From: Thermothelomyces thermophilus ATCC 42464
Taxonomy: Eukaryota; Ascomycota; Sordariomycetes; Sordariales; Chaetomiaceae
Direction of reading: 5' to 3'
NCBI RefSeq assembly: GCF_000226095.1
Contig: NC_016476.1
Span: 1 to 64,000 of the forward strand
DNA: 64,000 bases
The first letter of the stretch is position 1, and the number at the start of each line of letters is the position of its first letter. The notes below the pieces were generated by a model. The model saw only the letters and a program-made list of their open reading frames with translations, did no database searches and was not told where the DNA came from. Shown here one piece after another: positions 63,793 to 64,000 of this stretch. The position numbers were made by a program, and so were the translations under genes.

Positions 63793-64000
63793 TCACGGCG
63801 AAGCAGAAGCCGTCTTGGCCAGCTCGGACGCCCAGTCCTTCCACCGGCCCTCGACCCCGGCCACGGCATCTTTGACCCCGGTGATGGCCTTGAGGATGTC
63901 GGACTCGGCCACCGTCGTGGAGATGGAGATGTGCCCGGCGGCCAGGTCCTTGGTCTGGGTCTCGATCTTGTGGAGCTCGGGCCAGATGGCGTCCTGGTTC
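63793..64000 (-). CDS. 3' end of an unknown gene (partial)
   Basis: The minus strand is open from the window edge to a TGA at 63793-63795, giving the last 68 residues of a longer protein. The sequence is helical and amphipathic (for example HKIETQTKDLAAGH, ILKAITGVKDAVAGVEG, WKDWASELAKTAS) with strong GC bias at third positions, which supports real coding. I do not recognise the family. The rest of the gene lies outside the window. Confidence 0.55.
   Translation of the reverse strand, partial: NQDAIWPELHKIETQTKDLAAGHISISTTVAESDILKAITGVKDAVAGVEGRWKDWASELAKTASASP

Noticed and set aside
1-64000. CRISPR arrays, bacterial operons, integrons or prophages
   Set aside because: The sequence is a fungal nuclear chromosome end with spliceosomal introns; no spacer-repeat arrays were seen.

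Overview
The window is the left end of a chromosome from a filamentous ascomycete, most likely a Sordariomycete of the Sordariales type. The evidence is a terminal CCCTAA array at base 1, an AT-rich subtelomere that looks damaged by repeat-induced point mutation (RIP), short spliceosomal introns (53 to about 200 nt) with GT..AG ends and CTAAC/CTGAC branch sites, GC-rich third positions, and typically fungal families (Zn2Cys6 factors, DHA2-type MFS, 2EXR/F-box-like, OPT, HeLo-like N-terminus). The species assignment is inference.

Layout. Bases 1-142 are telomere. Bases 143-4660 hold a decayed Ty3/Gypsy-type LTR retrotransposon on the minus strand, cut off by the telomere and carrying a 966-bp tandem duplication of its leading end. 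Bases 4661-5460 are a second AT-rich relic of unknown family. From 6.6 to 12 kb lies an accessory block: a 14-TM type MFS transporter, a secreted three-repeat cysteine-rich protein and a 3-dehydroshikimate dehydratase-like enzyme. From 13.6 to 26 kb come a divergent Tpt1/KptA-fold protein, a small methyltransferase, a HeLo-like plus RhoGAP-like fusion, a small protein broken by a 7-bp duplication, a tandem SnoaL-like protein, a nitronate monooxygenase and a 2EXR/F-box-like protein.

From 27 to 43.7 kb is a conserved core block: TIM50, a secreted poly-Q protein, a Cdc1/Ted1-like phosphoesterase, a four-exon Zn2Cys6 factor, CGI121 of KEOPS, proline dehydrogenase, a Tim17/22/23-like membrane protein, a small acidic protein with a likely GC-AG intron, and an intron-bearing tRNA-Gln(UUG). 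From 44 to 64 kb the window turns accessory again: a secreted aspartic protease, a 4.5-kb stretch without a recognisable gene, an OPT transporter, an MFS sugar transporter divergent from a BNR_4 beta-propeller protein, a Zn2Cys6-like factor whose first half-cluster could not be found, a decayed class-C beta-lactamase-like serine hydrolase, and the 3' end of an unknown gene.

Working together. The clearest functional grouping is 53-61.6 kb, where a sugar transporter, a BNR_4 protein and a transcription-factor-like gene lie together and could form a small carbohydrate-use locus. The core block has several mitochondrial genes (TIM50, PRODH, the Tim17-like protein) but no sign that they are co-regulated. 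The most unusual items are the Tpt1-fold protein without family catalytic residues, the HeLo-like/RhoGAP-like fusion without the arginine finger, the strictly periodic 24-cysteine secreted protein, and a recurring TACTCCGTA motif in non-coding DNA.
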